A stretch of 64,000 nt of DNA from Emcibacter sp. (GTDB taxonomy: Bacteria > Pseudomonadota > Alphaproteobacteria > Sphingomonadales > Emcibacteraceae), in contig NZ_OY776217.1 in the NCBI RefSeq assembly GCF_963675455.1, positions 1,218,001 through 1,282,000 on the forward strand, written 5' to 3'. This document shows positions 8,628-18,301 of this stretch, one piece after another. The notes below the pieces were generated by a model, which saw only the letters and a list, made by a program, of their open reading frames with translations, was not told where the DNA came from and searched no databases. Within the stretch, counting starts at the first letter, position 1. Each line of letters opens with the position of its first letter. The translations under genes were made by a program, and so were the position numbers.

Positions 8628-9998
8628 ATGGCTGTAGCCAAACATGAAAAGTGGTCGTCGGGACTGACCTTCCTGCTGGCGGCGGTGGGCTCTGCCGTCG
8701 GCCTCGGCAATATCTGGCGGTTTCCCTATGTGGTCGGTGAAAATGGCGGCGGCGCCTTTGTGCTGTTGTATATCGGCATGGTGATCCTGTTCGGTATCCC
8801 GGTGGTAATGACCGAACTTATGATTGGCCGTCGATATCAGATGAGCCCGGTGAATTCGCTGGCGACCATTGGTGCGGACAAGCCTGCCAGGAGGCTATGG
8901 AATGCGCTTGGCTGGTCTTATGTGCTAGTGCCGATCGGCATCCTGTCTTTCTATGGTGTTGTGGCGGGCTGGACCCTGAACTATGTGGTGAAAATGGGCT
9001 CGGGTTCGCTTTCGGGTCTGGATTCGACGGCGGTTGAGGCAAATTTCAACGGCATGATGAGCGACCCTGTGACGATGATTTTCTGGCAGACGGTGGCCAT
9101 GCTGATCACCATGGGCATTGTCGCCCGCGGCGTGAAAGGCGGCCTCGAAAAGGCGGTTGAAATCCTGATGCCGGCCCTGTTTATCATCCTGCTCGTGCTG
9201 GTGGCCTATGCCCTTTATGCCGGGAATGTGACCAAGGCGGTTGATTTCCTGTTCACACCTGATTTCAGCAAGATCAACGCCAAGAGCGTGCTGGAGGCAG
9301 CCGGACAGGCCTTTTTCTCCCTGTCGCTCGGCAGCGGCGCGATCATGACCTACGGCGCCTACCTGACCAAGGACATCTCCATTCCGAAAATGTCCTGTGG
9401 CGTGGCCTTTGCGGACACGCTTGTGGCTCTTCTGGCCGGGCTTGCCATTTTTCCGATTGTCTTTGCCAACGGGCTTGATCCCGAAGCCGGCCCGGGGCTG
9501 GTGTTTGTGACCCTGCCGATCGTTTTTGACACAATGCCGTTCGGTCAGGTCTTCGGGGTTCTGTTCTTCCTGCTGATCACCTTCGCCGCCGTGACGTCAA
9601 CCATCTCCCTGCTGGAACCGATGGTCTCCTATCTGGAGGAACGGGTGCCGCACATGCGCCTGAAAATGACCTTCCTGGCCGGGGCGGTGACCTGGGCGAT
9701 AGGCATTTTGGCGGCCCTGTCCCTGAATGTGATGAGCGACTTCAGGCCGCTCGGCATGTTCAAAACCTTTGAGACAATGGGCATTTTCGATCTGCTGGAC
9801 TATTTCTCGGCCAATGTCTTCATGATGCTGAACGGTCTGCTGATCGCTATATTTGCCGGCTGGATCATGAAGCGGACGGCGCTTCTGGAAGAACTCGGTC
9901 TTGCCGACAGCTGGCTGTTTAAATTCTGGCGCCTGCTGATCAAGGTGGTGGTGCCGATCGGCCTTGGCTATATTTTCTGGGACTTCATTACTACATAG
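8628..9998 (+). CDS. Sodium-dependent transporter, NSS (SNF) family
   Basis: This is a 456-residue inner-membrane symporter of the neurotransmitter:sodium symporter family, related to LeuT and MhsT. The N-terminal signature WSSGLTFLLAAVGSAVGLGNIWRFPYVVGENGGGAF contains the sodium- and substrate-contacting unwound TM1. About 11 hydrophobic segments follow. These transporters usually import amino acids with Na+, and the exact substrate is not predictable. It follows the acyl-CoA synthetase by 38 bases and ends at a strong bidirectional terminator. Confidence 0.9.
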   Translation: MAVAKHEKWSSGLTFLLAAVGSAVGLGNIWRFPYVVGENGGGAFVLLYIGMVILFGIPVVMTELMIGRRYQMSPVNSLATIGADKPARRLWNALGWSYVLVPIGILSFYGVVAGWTLNYVVKMGSGSLSGLDSTAVEANFNGMMSDPVTMIFWQTVAMLITMGIVARGVKGGLEKAVEILMPALFIILLVLVAYALYAGNVTKAVDFLFTPDFSKINAKSVLEAAGQAFFSLSLGSGAIMTYGAYLTKDISIPKMSCGVAFADTLVALLAGLAIFPIVFANGLDPEAGPGLVFVTLPIVFDTMPFGQVFGVLFFLLITFAAVTSTISLLEPMVSYLEERVPHMRLKMTFLAGAVTWAIGILAALSLNVMSDFRPLGMFKTFETMGIFDLLDYFSANVFMMLNGLLIAIFAGWIMKRTALLEELGLADSWLFKFWRLLIKVVVPIGLGYIFWDFITT

Positions 9999-10002
9999 AA
10001 CG

Positions 10003-10036
10003 AAAAGGCCTCCTGAAATCCAGGAGGCCTTTTTCT
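10003..10036. terminator. Bidirectional intrinsic terminator
   Basis: A 13-bp perfect stem (AAAAGGCCTCCTG at 10003-10015 with CAGGAGGCCTTTT at 10021-10033) has a five-base loop. A U-tract forms on both strands. It serves the NSS transporter on the plus strand and the phytase on the minus strand. Confidence 0.92.
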
Positions 10037-10037
10037 G

Positions 10038-11117
10038 TCAGGGACGAAGCTTCAGCGCATCTGAAATCTTGCGCCAGTCCACAAGCTTGAAGTTCTGATT
10101 TTCCTTCGGCAGGGTGTTAAAGCCGTCCTGGGCCATGAACACCCCCTGAGGATATCCGGGCAGGGGTGTGCTGAGCGCCTCGAGGCCGTCGGTTTCCTGT
10201 GCGCCATCAATGCCCTTTTCCGGATCGTCCACCACTTTGAACGAGCCCACATAGTCATAGTTATTGTCCCGGTCAAACAGGGCATAGCTGTTGCTGCCCT
10301 GGCTGGAGGCGACAAGATAACCCTTGCCACCTTTGGTGTGATACAGGGCCAGGCCTTCGACATCGGCGGTCAGGGAGTTATTGTCGATCAGGCGGATCAA
10401 CTGGCGGTGTTCGTCAGACGTCGGCTCAGCGACATATTTCCAGATGCCGGTATTTTCCTCGCCGATATAGAGCTCGCCGGTTGTATCATCGGCCACGCAG
10501 CCTTCGGTCTGATCGCCGACGGTGAACTCACGGGCGACCTCAAGCTGTATTTTTCCTTCCGGCGTGGCGACCAGGCGCCATTGTTTATAGTCGCCGAAAT
10601 CCTTGTCATTGGCAAAGATATAGAAACTGCCGTCGACGGCGCTGTGATACATGCATAGGCCGTAGGGATCTTCGAAGCCGGTGGCCTGCACGCCGTTGGC
10701 TACATCGTAAAGTTCCATGGTTTCCGGGTCGATGGCGTACAGGCTGATGCTCAGGTCGGTGCGGTTTGTGCTGGCGACAATGGTGACTTGCTTGCCTGCC
10801 AGGTCAAATCCGTCGCGCAGGTCAACATTGTTCATGCGCCCGTCGGGCAGGAATTGCACGATCTCGCCTTTCAGGTCATAGACGTACAGACCGGATTTCT
10901 TCTGGGTGCCGATGATACGGCTTTTTTCCGGATCGGCCGGATTGACCCAGATGGCCATGTCATCTGCGGCATCGCCTTCGGTTTCCACAGCAGGTGTTTC
11001 CATATCGGCTGTAACGGAAACCTTGACGGCAGTCCCGGTCTCTTCCTCAGGTTGCTGCGCACAGGCGGCCATCAGCAGGGCAATGACGGCGGCGCTTCCG
11101 TGGGTGAATTTGGTCAT
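10038..11117 (-). CDS. Beta-propeller phytase, lipoprotein
   Basis: This is a 359-residue 3-phytase of the calcium-dependent beta-propeller type, which releases phosphate from inositol hexakisphosphate. An N-terminal signal peptide ends in a lipobox-like MAAC (Cys19), so the protein is probably anchored in the outer membrane or periplasm. The family signature DDMAIWVNPADPEKSRIIGTQK begins the first blade. TEGCVADDTTGELYIGEE and ADVEGLALY mark later blades. It is divergent from a TonB receptor, an association known for proteobacterial phytases. A Fur-box-like palindrome in the shared promoter suggests iron control. An AAGGATA ribosome-binding site precedes ATG 11117. Confidence 0.9.
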   Translation of the reverse strand: MTKFTHGSAAVIALLMAACAQQPEEETGTAVKVSVTADMETPAVETEGDAADDMAIWVNPADPEKSRIIGTQKKSGLYVYDLKGEIVQFLPDGRMNNVDLRDGFDLAGKQVTIVASTNRTDLSISLYAIDPETMELYDVANGVQATGFEDPYGLCMYHSAVDGSFYIFANDKDFGDYKQWRLVATPEGKIQLEVAREFTVGDQTEGCVADDTTGELYIGEENTGIWKYVAEPTSDEHRQLIRLIDNNSLTADVEGLALYHTKGGKGYLVASSQGSNSYALFDRDNNYDYVGSFKVVDDPEKGIDGAQETDGLEALSTPLPGYPQGVFMAQDGFNTLPKENQNFKLVDWRKISDALKLRP

Positions 11118-11159
11118 CGGGCAATATCCTTAATAATGAACTATCTTATGTTTTGCTAA

Positions 11160-11174
11160 TGAGATTAATTCTCA
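11160..11174. promoter_or_regulatory. Fur-box-like 7-1-7 palindrome
   Basis: TGAGATTAATTCTCA at 11160-11174 matches the 7-1-7 Fur consensus TGATAATNATTATCA at 11 of 14 defined positions. It is extended by A and T into six-base perfect outer arms (ATGAGA/TCTCAT). It lies in the 174-base gap between the divergent phytase and TonB receptor genes and could govern both. The match is by eye. Confidence 0.55.
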
Positions 11175-11291
11175 TAAATAATACATGTAAGTGTTACAGC
11201 TTTGTAACAATATAAAAATAAACCCATCTTGATCGAAAAATTTCCGAGGGTAACTCCCGGAGAGATAAGCGCAACCAAAATAGGTGGGAAA

Positions 11292-14096
11292 ATGACCAGA
11301 AAAAATTCCGTGAAGTCACTTCTTTTAACGACAGCACTTTCAATGGCGACACTGGGCTCGGTGGCCTCTGCCGCCGATTTTACCGGCACGGTTCTGGAAG
11401 GTTCAGAAAGATATGCGCTTGAGGGCGCCATGGTAGAGATCAAATCGGAAGGTCTTAAAACCACCACAGATACAGACGGTCGCTTCCGCTTCCGCGGACT
11501 TGCGGCCGGCACATATGAAGTCAGCATTTCCTATGTGGGCACCGCGCCGGTGACACGCACCATCACGGTGGGCGAGGAAAATGTCAGTCAGATGTTCATT
11601 TTCGGTCAGGACGACCTGGAAGAGATTGTGGTCACTGGCTTCCGGGGCAGCATGAACAGCTCCCTGAACAAACAGCGTGCGGCCGACAATATCGCCAACT
11701 ATCTGTCTGCCGATGCTGCCGGTAACTTCCCTGACCAGAACATCGCCGAGGCCGCCCGCCGCCTGGTGGGGCTGTCCATGGAATCAGACCAGGGCGAAGG
11801 CCGCTTTGTGATCGTGCGCGGGATTGACCCGAACCTGAACTCCACCACCATCAATGGCACCAGCCTGCCGTCACCGGAAGGGGACGAGCGCAAGGTGGCG
11901 CTGGATGTGATTCCGTCCGAACTTCTGGAAACCCTGCAGGTGACCAAATCCGCAACGCCGGATATGGACGGCGACTTCATCGGCGGCAACATCGAAGTAA
12001 AAACCATTTCCGGTTTTGACAAGGACGAACGCCTGATCAAACTCAAGGCGGAAGGTAGCTACAACAAGTTGCAGGACAAGCTGAGCCCGAAAGTCTCCGC
12101 CGTTTATGCAGACCAGTTGAGCGAGAAACTGGCCGTTGCCGCCTCCGTCAGCTGGCAGGAGCGCAAGCATGGCGCCGATAACAAGGAAGTCGACGGCGGC
12201 TGGAAAAACAGTGATGACGATGACAACGAAATCAGCGATCTGTATCCGGCTGAAATGGAGCTGCGTGATTACAGCGTGACCCGTGAGCGTTTCGGCGCGG
12301 CCCTGAATATCGATTTCCGTCCGACAGACAACACCAACCTTTATCTGCGCTCTCTCTACAGCCGTTTCAAGGACAGCGAACTGCGTCAGCGGACCGAAAT
12401 CAAATATGAAGACGGTGTCTTTGCTGACGGTGTTACGGGAGGTCCGCTGGTCTATATTGATGAGGCCAAAGCTGACCGTGACCTCAAAGACCGTATCGAA
12501 ACCCAGAAAATCTTTTCTACCGTACTCGGCGGCGAGTCATTCGTGAATGACTGGACCTTTGAATACAGCGTTTCCTACTCCCATTCCGAGGAACGGGAAC
12601 CGGATCGTTTGGATACAGATTTCAAATCGGACGAACGTGTGAATGTTGGCGTTGATATTTCCGACCCGCTCCTGCCGGTCAGCATCTTCGCAAGCGATGA
12701 CGATCTGGCCCTGTTCACAAATGCGGGCAACTATGAAATGGATGCGATCGAATATTCAGACAATATTACTGAAGATGACGAATGGGCCTTCAAGCTGGAT
12801 GTGCGCCGGGATATGGATTTCGGCGGCAACCAGGGTTACATCAAGTTCGGCGGCAAGTATAAAATGCGTGACAAAATGCGCGATAACACTTTTGTCGTCT
12901 ATGAAGACCTGGGGGATTACACACTTGCCGATTTTGCGACGACAACCGGATATGGCATCGATGATGCCCAGGGCGGTCTCGCAGCTGATAGCCAGGCAAT
13001 CCGCGATTTCTTCCGGGATAATATCGACAGCTTCTCCATCAATGAAGATGACACCATACTCGGTTCCGAGGCCCTCGATTATACAGCCAATGAAGATATT
13101 CTGGCCGGTTACCTTATGGGAAGTGTTGATGTGGGTAACCTGCGAATCGTAGCCGGTTTGCGTGTCGAACATACCGAGTTCGATGCAATTGCCAATCAGG
13201 TTATCGTCGGTGACGAGAGTTCTGTTACAGAGGTCGTCGGAGAGAATAGTTACACCGACTGGCTGCCCAGCGTAAACATGCGCTATGACCTTGGTGACAG
13301 CAATGCCGTTATCCGTGCGGCATACTATAAAGCTGTCGTTCGCCCGAAAATCGGTGACATGGTGCCGAGCGGTGAAATCGAAGCTGAAGATGATGATGGC
13401 GAAATCATCCGTGAAGGATCCCTGGGGAACCCGAGCCTGAACCCCTATCGCGCGCACAACTTTGATCTGGGTGTCGAATGGTATCCCAACAACGATTCTA
13501 TCGTTTCTGCGGGTGCCTTTTACAAGAAGATCAAGAATTTCCACTTTGACCAGATCTTTGAAGATATCACAGTAAACGGTATCGATTTTGCCGAAGTGAG
13601 CCAGCCGCAGAATGGTGAAGATGCAGATATCTTCGGGATCGAGCTAAATTTTCAGCAGAATCTGACTATGCTGCCGGCGCCGTTTGACGGCCTGATCGTG
13701 GGCGCCAACTATACCTACACGGACAGTGAAGGGTCATATGCCAATGCAGATGGCGAACTGGTGGACATTCCGCTGCCGAAGACCTCCGAACATGTGGCCA
13801 ACGCCATCATTGGATATGAAAAAGGCGGCTTCTCCATCCGGGCGGCGCTCAGCTACCGCAGTGAATATCTGGACGAGGTCAATGAAGGCGACGGCGACCG
13901 TTATGTGCTCGGCCGCACGCTGCTGGACGTGACAGCAAGCTATGAAGTCACCAGGAACTTCAAGATTTATACCGAAGTCTCCAACCTGACCAACGAGAAA
14001 TGGAATGCGGTTTACCGGACCGCAGACGGCGACTATCTGATGCAACATGACGAGTTCGACATGACCATCAATTTCGGTGTAAAAGCTAACTTCTGA
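11292..14096 (+). CDS. TonB-dependent outer-membrane receptor with carboxypeptidase-regulatory-like domain
   Basis: The 934-residue product is a beta-barrel importer powered by TonB. A signal peptide (MTRKNSVKSLLLTTALSMA..SVASAA) is followed by an Ig-like CarboxypepD_reg domain (TVLEGSERYALEGAMVEI, about residues 30-105). The TonB box region comes next (LEEIVVTGFR), then a plug (IANYLSADAAGNFPDQNIAEA ... GGNIEVKT) and a 22-strand-type barrel ending in aromatic F (NFGVKANF). This architecture is typical of alphaproteobacterial and xanthomonad carbohydrate and complex-ligand receptors. ATG 11292 is chosen because it starts the signal peptide; the frame opens at 11229. The phytase pairing suggests a phytate or inositol-phosphate ligand, possibly as the ferric complex. 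Confidence 0.9.
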   Translation: MTRKNSVKSLLLTTALSMATLGSVASAADFTGTVLEGSERYALEGAMVEIKSEGLKTTTDTDGRFRFRGLAAGTYEVSISYVGTAPVTRTITVGEENVSQMFIFGQDDLEEIVVTGFRGSMNSSLNKQRAADNIANYLSADAAGNFPDQNIAEAARRLVGLSMESDQGEGRFVIVRGIDPNLNSTTINGTSLPSPEGDERKVALDVIPSELLETLQVTKSATPDMDGDFIGGNIEVKTISGFDKDERLIKLKAEGSYNKLQDKLSPKVSAVYADQLSEKLAVAASVSWQERKHGADNKEVDGGWKNSDDDDNEISDLYPAEMELRDYSVTRERFGAALNIDFRPTDNTNLYLRSLYSRFKDSELRQRTEIKYEDGVFADGVTGGPLVYIDEAKADRDLKDRIETQKIFSTVLGGESFVNDWTFEYSVSYSHSEEREPDRLDTDFKSDERVNVGVDISDPLLPVSIFASDDDLALFTNAGNYEMDAIEYSDNITEDDEWAFKLDVRRDMDFGGNQGYIKFGGKYKMRDKMRDNTFVVYEDLGDYTLADFATTTGYGIDDAQGGLAADSQAIRDFFRDNIDSFSINEDDTILGSEALDYTANEDILAGYLMGSVDVGNLRIVAGLRVEHTEFDAIANQVIVGDESSVTEVVGENSYTDWLPSVNMRYDLGDSNAVIRAAYYKAVVRPKIGDMVPSGEIEAEDDDGEIIREGSLGNPSLNPYRAHNFDLGVEWYPNNDSIVSAGAFYKKIKNFHFDQIFEDITVNGIDFAEVSQPQNGEDADIFGIELNFQQNLTMLPAPFDGLIVGANYTYTDSEGSYANADGELVDIPLPKTSEHVANAIIGYEKGGFSIRAALSYRSEYLDEVNEGDGDRYVLGRTLLDVTASYEVTRNFKIYTEVSNLTNEKWNAVYRTADGDYLMQHDEFDMTINFGVKANF

Positions 14097-14113
14097 TCTG
14101 AATATATTTAAAG

Positions 14114-14146
14114 AAAGCCCCGGGTTTCGGTCCGGGGCCTTTTTTA
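14114..14146. terminator. Bidirectional intrinsic terminator
   Basis: Stem GCCCCGG (14117-14123) pairs with CCGGGGC (14132-14138) over an eight-base loop. A T-run follows on the plus strand and an A-run precedes it for minus-strand transcripts. It separates the convergent TonB receptor and FAD oxidoreductase genes. Confidence 0.88.
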
Positions 14147-15280
14147 TTTCTGCAGCCGTTCCGCCGAGATGTCGGACTGTTTCAGGCCGAAAGCGAGGAG
14201 GTCCTCCGGCAGGCCCTTGCCCTGGACAAGGGAGGCGGTGATCCTGCCGAGGGCGACGGCGGTTTTGATGCCGAACCCGCCCTGGCCGGCAAGCCAGAAG
14301 AAACCTTCTGTATCGGGCGCGAAACCGGCGACCGGGTGATGATCGGCCACATGGCTGCGCAGCCCGGCCCACTGGTGATCTATTTTGCGCACCGGCATGC
14401 CAATCGCTTCCTCCAGATAATGGGCGGCGTAAGCCACATCCATTTCCTCGGGCTGTGCGTCGCAGGGTTCGGACGGGGTCTGGTCCATGGGGGAGACGAG
14501 GATCTTGCCCGCATCCGGTTTGAAATAGAATTTATCCTGGGCCTCGGTCACAAACGGCCAGTTGTCGATGTTCACGCCTTCCGGCGGATCGACCAGAATG
14601 GCGGTGCGGCGCAGCGGCTGGATACCGATGGGGGCGACGCCGGCAAGTTTGGCGACCTGATCCACCCAGGCCCCGGCCGCATTGACCAGGATCGGGACCT
14701 CATAAGTTCCGGTCGGGGTGCTGACCCGCCAGCCGCCGGTGATTTGTTCAATGGCTTCGGCCGGGGAGTCCGTCATGACTATACCCCCGCGGGACCTCAT
14801 GCCGCGCAGGAATCCCTCATGCAGGGCATGCACGTCCATATCGGCGACATCCCGTTCCAGCAGGGCCTTTTCCAGAAATGGTTCGGTCATCAGCGGCACC
14901 CGCTCCAGGATTTCCTCGCGGCCGAGCCAGGCGACATCATCGGTCACCCGGGCCAGATCGTCATGGAGTTTGTTCAGAGGCCTGAGGTCATCCCGGTCGC
15001 AAATAAACAGATGTTCCCGCGGATGAAGCAGCGCATGTTCACTGAAACCTTCCGGCGGGTTTTTCAGGAAATCGGTACTGCCCAGCACAAGTGCCCTGAG
15101 CACCGGGTCGCCCTGGCCGTAGGTGGAACTATAGACGGCGGCGGAGCGGCCGGTGGTATGATAGCCGGGCTGGCTTTCCGCCTCGAGAAGAATGACCTTG
15201 CCCAGCCGGGAGAGTTCATATCCTGCGCCGGCCCCGGCGATGCCGCCGCCGATGATGATAAAATCTGCCTGAAAATCCAT
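14144..15280 (-). CDS. FAD-dependent oxidoreductase, DAO (glycine/D-amino-acid oxidase) family
   Basis: The 378-residue flavoenzyme starts with the dinucleotide-binding motif FIIIGGGIAGAGAGYELS. It carries the DAO-family substrate-domain features TTGRSAAVYSSTYGQ and LVNAAGAWVDQVAKLAG, and the C-terminal FAD contact GLRSHVADHHPVAGFAPD followed by GQGGFGIKTA. Such enzymes oxidise amino acids or amines at a C-N bond. The specific substrate is unknown. ATG 15280 is preferred over ATG 15289 because AGAAGG lies about ten bases before it. The upstream extension of the open frame lacks family features. It is divergent from a CoA-ester lyase gene across a gap containing an inverted repeat. Confidence 0.85.
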   Translation of the reverse strand: MDFQADFIIIGGGIAGAGAGYELSRLGKVILLEAESQPGYHTTGRSAAVYSSTYGQGDPVLRALVLGSTDFLKNPPEGFSEHALLHPREHLFICDRDDLRPLNKLHDDLARVTDDVAWLGREEILERVPLMTEPFLEKALLERDVADMDVHALHEGFLRGMRSRGGIVMTDSPAEAIEQITGGWRVSTPTGTYEVPILVNAAGAWVDQVAKLAGVAPIGIQPLRRTAILVDPPEGVNIDNWPFVTEAQDKFYFKPDAGKILVSPMDQTPSEPCDAQPEEMDVAYAAHYLEEAIGMPVRKIDHQWAGLRSHVADHHPVAGFAPDTEGFFWLAGQGGFGIKTAVALGRITASLVQGKGLPEDLLAFGLKQSDISAERLQK

Positions 15281-15412
15281 CTGTATCATGCCTTCTGTAA
15301 TCTCTTTTTGTCGCCGGCAGTATGCCTTTCCGTTACGGCGAAGAAAAGAAAGAAGTGATACTGTGGTGCAGCATTTAACAGAGGTCTTTTTTTGGAAGAA
15401 AATTACATACAG

Positions 15413-15430
15413 AGTTACCAATGAGTAACT
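15413..15430. promoter_or_regulatory. Inverted repeat AGTTAC-N6-GTAACT, candidate operator
   Basis: Perfect six-base arms (15413-15418 and 15425-15430) lie between the divergent oxidoreductase and CoA-lyase genes. The arms match those of the palindrome beside the MarR gene near 26857, with a different spacer length. Regulatory meaning is inferred only from position and symmetry. Confidence 0.4.
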
Positions 15431-15506
15431 TTATTCTGGATTTACAGTCAAATTCTGTTAAGTTTGAAAAATATTGTGCAGTGCCGTAATGAATGAGGGA
15501 CAGAAA

Positions 15507-16553
15507 ATGCAGAAACCACCAAAGGATTTTTTCAAGCCGCTGGCCATCGGGGCGCCGCAACCGTATCGGGAGATTCCTGTGGCGCTGGAACGGATGATTC
15601 ATTTCTTTCCGCCTCATGTGGAAAAAATGCGGTCCAAGGTGCCGGATATGGTCGGCCAGGTGGATGTTCTGCTCGGCAACCTTGAGGACGCCATCCCGGC
15701 CGACGCCAAGGAAGCGGCCCGGGCCGGCTTTATCGAGGTGGCCAGATCGGTGGATTTCGGCAACACGGGGCTCTGGACCCGGATCAACTGCCTTAATTCC
15801 CCCTGGATGCTGGAGGATATCACCGAAATCGTTTCCGCCGTCGGCAACAAGCTCGATGTGGTCATGCTGCCCAAGGTGGAGGGTCCCTGGGACATTCATT
15901 ATCTGGACCAGCTTCTGGCCCAGCTCGAGGCCCGGCATAATGTGGAAAAACCGATCATGATCCATGCCATTCTGGAAACCGCCCAGGGCGTGGACAATGT
16001 GTCCGCTATTGCCGCGGCCAGCCCGCGCATGCACGGCATCAGCCTCGGCCCGGCCGACCTCGCCGCCAGCCGCGGCATGAAGACAACCCGGGTCGGCGGC
16101 GGTCATCCGTCTTACGGCGTGCTGGAGGATTCAAAAGGCGAGGGCGCGCCGCGCACGCTCTATCAACAGGATCTGTGGCATTATACGGTGGCCCGTATGG
16201 TTGATGCCTGCATGACCTATGGGCTCAAGGCCTTTTACGGCCCGTTTGGTGATTTTTCTGACGATGCCGCCTGCGAGGCCCAGTTCCGCAACGCCTTCCT
16301 GATGGGCTGCATGGGCGCCTGGTCCCTGCACCCCAAACAGATTGCCATCGCCAAGAAAGTTTTCAGCCCGGATGTGGATGAGGTGCTGTTTGCCAAGAAA
16401 ATCCTCGAGGCCATGCCCGACGGCACCGGCGCGGTAATGATTGATGGCAAGATGCAGGACGACGCCACCTGGAAACAGGCCAAGGTGATTGTCGATCTGG
16501 CAAAAATCGTCGCCTCAAAAGATCCCGAACTGGGCGCCGCTTACGGCTTCTAA
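15507..16553 (+). CDS. HpcH/HpaI aldolase / CitE-family CoA-ester lyase
   Basis: This is a 348-residue TIM-barrel lyase similar to malyl-CoA lyase and the citrate lyase beta subunit, which cleave or form beta-hydroxyacyl-CoA esters with Mg2+. Characteristic segments are [21 protein letters not shown] (metal-binding acidic residues), [25 protein letters not shown] and [12 protein letters not shown]. The protein is longer than the roughly 300-residue CitE type and closer to malyl-CoA lyases. ATG 15507 is chosen because GAGGGA lies six bases upstream. Two in-frame ATGs at 15474 region lack this. The substrate (malyl-CoA, methylmalyl-CoA or citramalyl-CoA) cannot be settled here. Confidence 0.83.
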   Translation: MQKPPKDFFKPLAIGAPQPYREIPVALERMIHFFPPHVEKMRSKVPDMVGQVDVLLGNLEDAIPADAKEAARAGFIEVARSVDFGNTGLWTRINCLNSPWMLEDITEIVSAVGNKLDVVMLPKVEGPWDIHYLDQLLAQLEARHNVEKPIMIHAILETAQGVDNVSAIAAASPRMHGISLGPADLAASRGMKTTRVGGGHPSYGVLEDSKGEGAPRTLYQQDLWHYTVARMVDACMTYGLKAFYGPFGDFSDDAACEAQFRNAFLMGCMGAWSLHPKQIAIAKKVFSPDVDEVLFAKKILEAMPDGTGAVMIDGKMQDDATWKQAKVIVDLAKIVASKDPELGAAYGF

Positions 16554-16574
16554 TTTTCTTACAATATAGCAAAT

Positions 16575-16606
16575 AAAAAGAGCGGCCAGTGAGCCGCTCT
16601 TTTTAT
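16575..16606. terminator. Bidirectional intrinsic terminator
   Basis: A 12-bp perfect stem (AAAAAGAGCGGC at 16575-16586 with GCCGCTCTTTTT at 16593-16604) has a six-base loop. It ends the CoA-lyase transcript and, on the other strand, the yjcH-actP transcript. Confidence 0.92.
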
Positions 16607-16624
16607 TTCGGGTATATCTTGCCG

Positions 16625-18301
16625 TTAATGGTCCGACGCCCCCGAGGCGCCGATGCCGGTTTCGGAGCGCACCATCTGCACCGCGAACAGGGCCTTTTCC
16701 TTTTCCGCCTGCGCGCTCTTGTCGGTGACAGACAGCAGCCAGGTGACGATAAAGGCCAGCGGCATACTGTAGAAAGTCGGATAGGCGTGGGGGAAGATCG
16801 GCTCTGCATAGCCCAGCACTCCGGTCCAGACGCCTGGGCCCAGAATGATCAGGCCGACCGAGGAAATGAGGCCGGCAACCCCGCCCCAGACGGCACCGCG
16901 GGTGGTCAGACCCTTCCAGTACATGGCCAGGATCAGGATCGGGAAGTTGACGCTGGCGGCGATGGCCATGGCCAGCGAGGCGACAAAGGCGATATTCTGA
17001 TGTTCAAAGGCGATGCCGAGGACCACGGAAATGGCGCCCAGAACAAAGGTGGAGATCCGGGAGACGCGAATTTCCTCGGCATTGGTGACCGTCTGCCCGG
17101 ACTTGAAGGTTTTGGCATAAAGGTCATGGGCCACGGTGGCGGCCCCGGCCAAAGTCAGGCCGGCGACCACAGCCAGGATGGTGGCGAAGGCCACAGCCGA
17201 CATGAAGCCCAGTACCAGGTTACCGCCGACAATATGGGTCAGGTGCAGGGCGACCATATTGCCGCCGCCGATCAGCTTGCCTTCGGGGGTGTAATAATCC
17301 GGATTATTCATCACAAAGGTGATGGCGCCGAAGCCTATGATGACGATCAGGATATAGAAATACCCCATGATTGAGGTGGCGTAGAATACCGACTTGCGGG
17401 CATCCTTGGCGTCCTTCACGGTGAAAAAGCGCATCAGGATGTGCGGCAGTCCCATGATGCCGAACATCATGGTCAGGCCCAGGGAGATGATGGAAACCGG
17501 ATTGTCCATCCAGATACCCGGCTCCATCAGCGCCTTGCCGCGGGGATGGGTGTCAATGGCGCTCTGGAAAATGGCGGACAGGCTGAAATCAAAATGGGCC
17601 ATTACAGCAAAGGCGATATAGCTGCCGCCGACCAGCAGAAGGATGGCCTTGATCAGCTGCACCCAGGTGGTGGCCAGCATGCCGCCGAAGCTGACATAGA
17701 GGATCATCAGGAAGCTGACCAGGATCACGGCATAGATATATTCCATGCCGAACAGAAGCTGGATCAGCTTGCCGGCGCCGACCATCTGGGCGATCAGGTA
17801 AAACAGCACCACCGACAGGGAGCCGATGGCGGACAGGGTGCGGATCGGTTTTTTATCAAGCCGGAAAGAGACCACATCGACAAAAGTATAGCTGCCGAGG
17901 TTGCGCAGCCGTTCGGCGATCAGGAACAGGATCACCGGCCAGCTGGCCATCACACCGACAGCAAGCAAGGTGGCGTCATAGCCAAAGGAAAACAGGGCGC
18001 CGGTAATGCCGAGAAAGGTGGCGGCAGACATGAAGTCGCCGGCAATGGCAGTGCCGTTCTGCCACGGTTTGATGCCGCCCCCGGCGGCGTAGAAATCATC
18101 CTTGGTTTTGTTTTTGCGGGCTGCCCACCAGGTGATGCAGAGGGTGGCGAATACAAAAATAAAGAACATGACGATGGCGTTGACGTTGAGCGGCTGTTTT
18201 TCAATCTCGCCCGAGATGTCACCGCCGGCCGCCCACAGGGCCTGCGGCAGCAGGGTGATCAGGAGTGTGAGGGAAAGTTTCAACAACGAGGATTTACCCA
18301 T
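16625..18301 (-). CDS. actP: Cation/acetate symporter ActP
   Basis: This 558-residue sodium:solute symporter takes up acetate and related short carboxylates. It begins with a hydrophobic leader, then the family hallmark WWAARKNKTKDDFYAAGGGIKPWQNGTAIAGDFMSAATFLGI (residues about 60-100). About 13 membrane spans follow, including MFGIMGLPHILMRFFTVKDAKDARKS. ATG 18301 overlaps the end of the DUF485 gene by eight bases, the standard yjcH-actP arrangement, so the two are translationally coupled. The partner gene supports acetate over the related SSS substrates. Confidence 0.93.
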   Translation of the reverse strand: MGKSSLLKLSLTLLITLLPQALWAAGGDISGEIEKQPLNVNAIVMFFIFVFATLCITWWAARKNKTKDDFYAAGGGIKPWQNGTAIAGDFMSAATFLGITGALFSFGYDATLLAVGVMASWPVILFLIAERLRNLGSYTFVDVVSFRLDKKPIRTLSAIGSLSVVLFYLIAQMVGAGKLIQLLFGMEYIYAVILVSFLMILYVSFGGMLATTWVQLIKAILLLVGGSYIAFAVMAHFDFSLSAIFQSAIDTHPRGKALMEPGIWMDNPVSIISLGLTMMFGIMGLPHILMRFFTVKDAKDARKSVFYATSIMGYFYILIVIIGFGAITFVMNNPDYYTPEGKLIGGGNMVALHLTHIVGGNLVLGFMSAVAFATILAVVAGLTLAGAATVAHDLYAKTFKSGQTVTNAEEIRVSRISTFVLGAISVVLGIAFEHQNIAFVASLAMAIAASVNFPILILAMYWKGLTTRGAVWGGVAGLISSVGLIILGPGVWTGVLGYAEPIFPHAYPTFYSMPLAFIVTWLLSVTDKSAQAEKEKALFAVQMVRSETGIGASGASDH

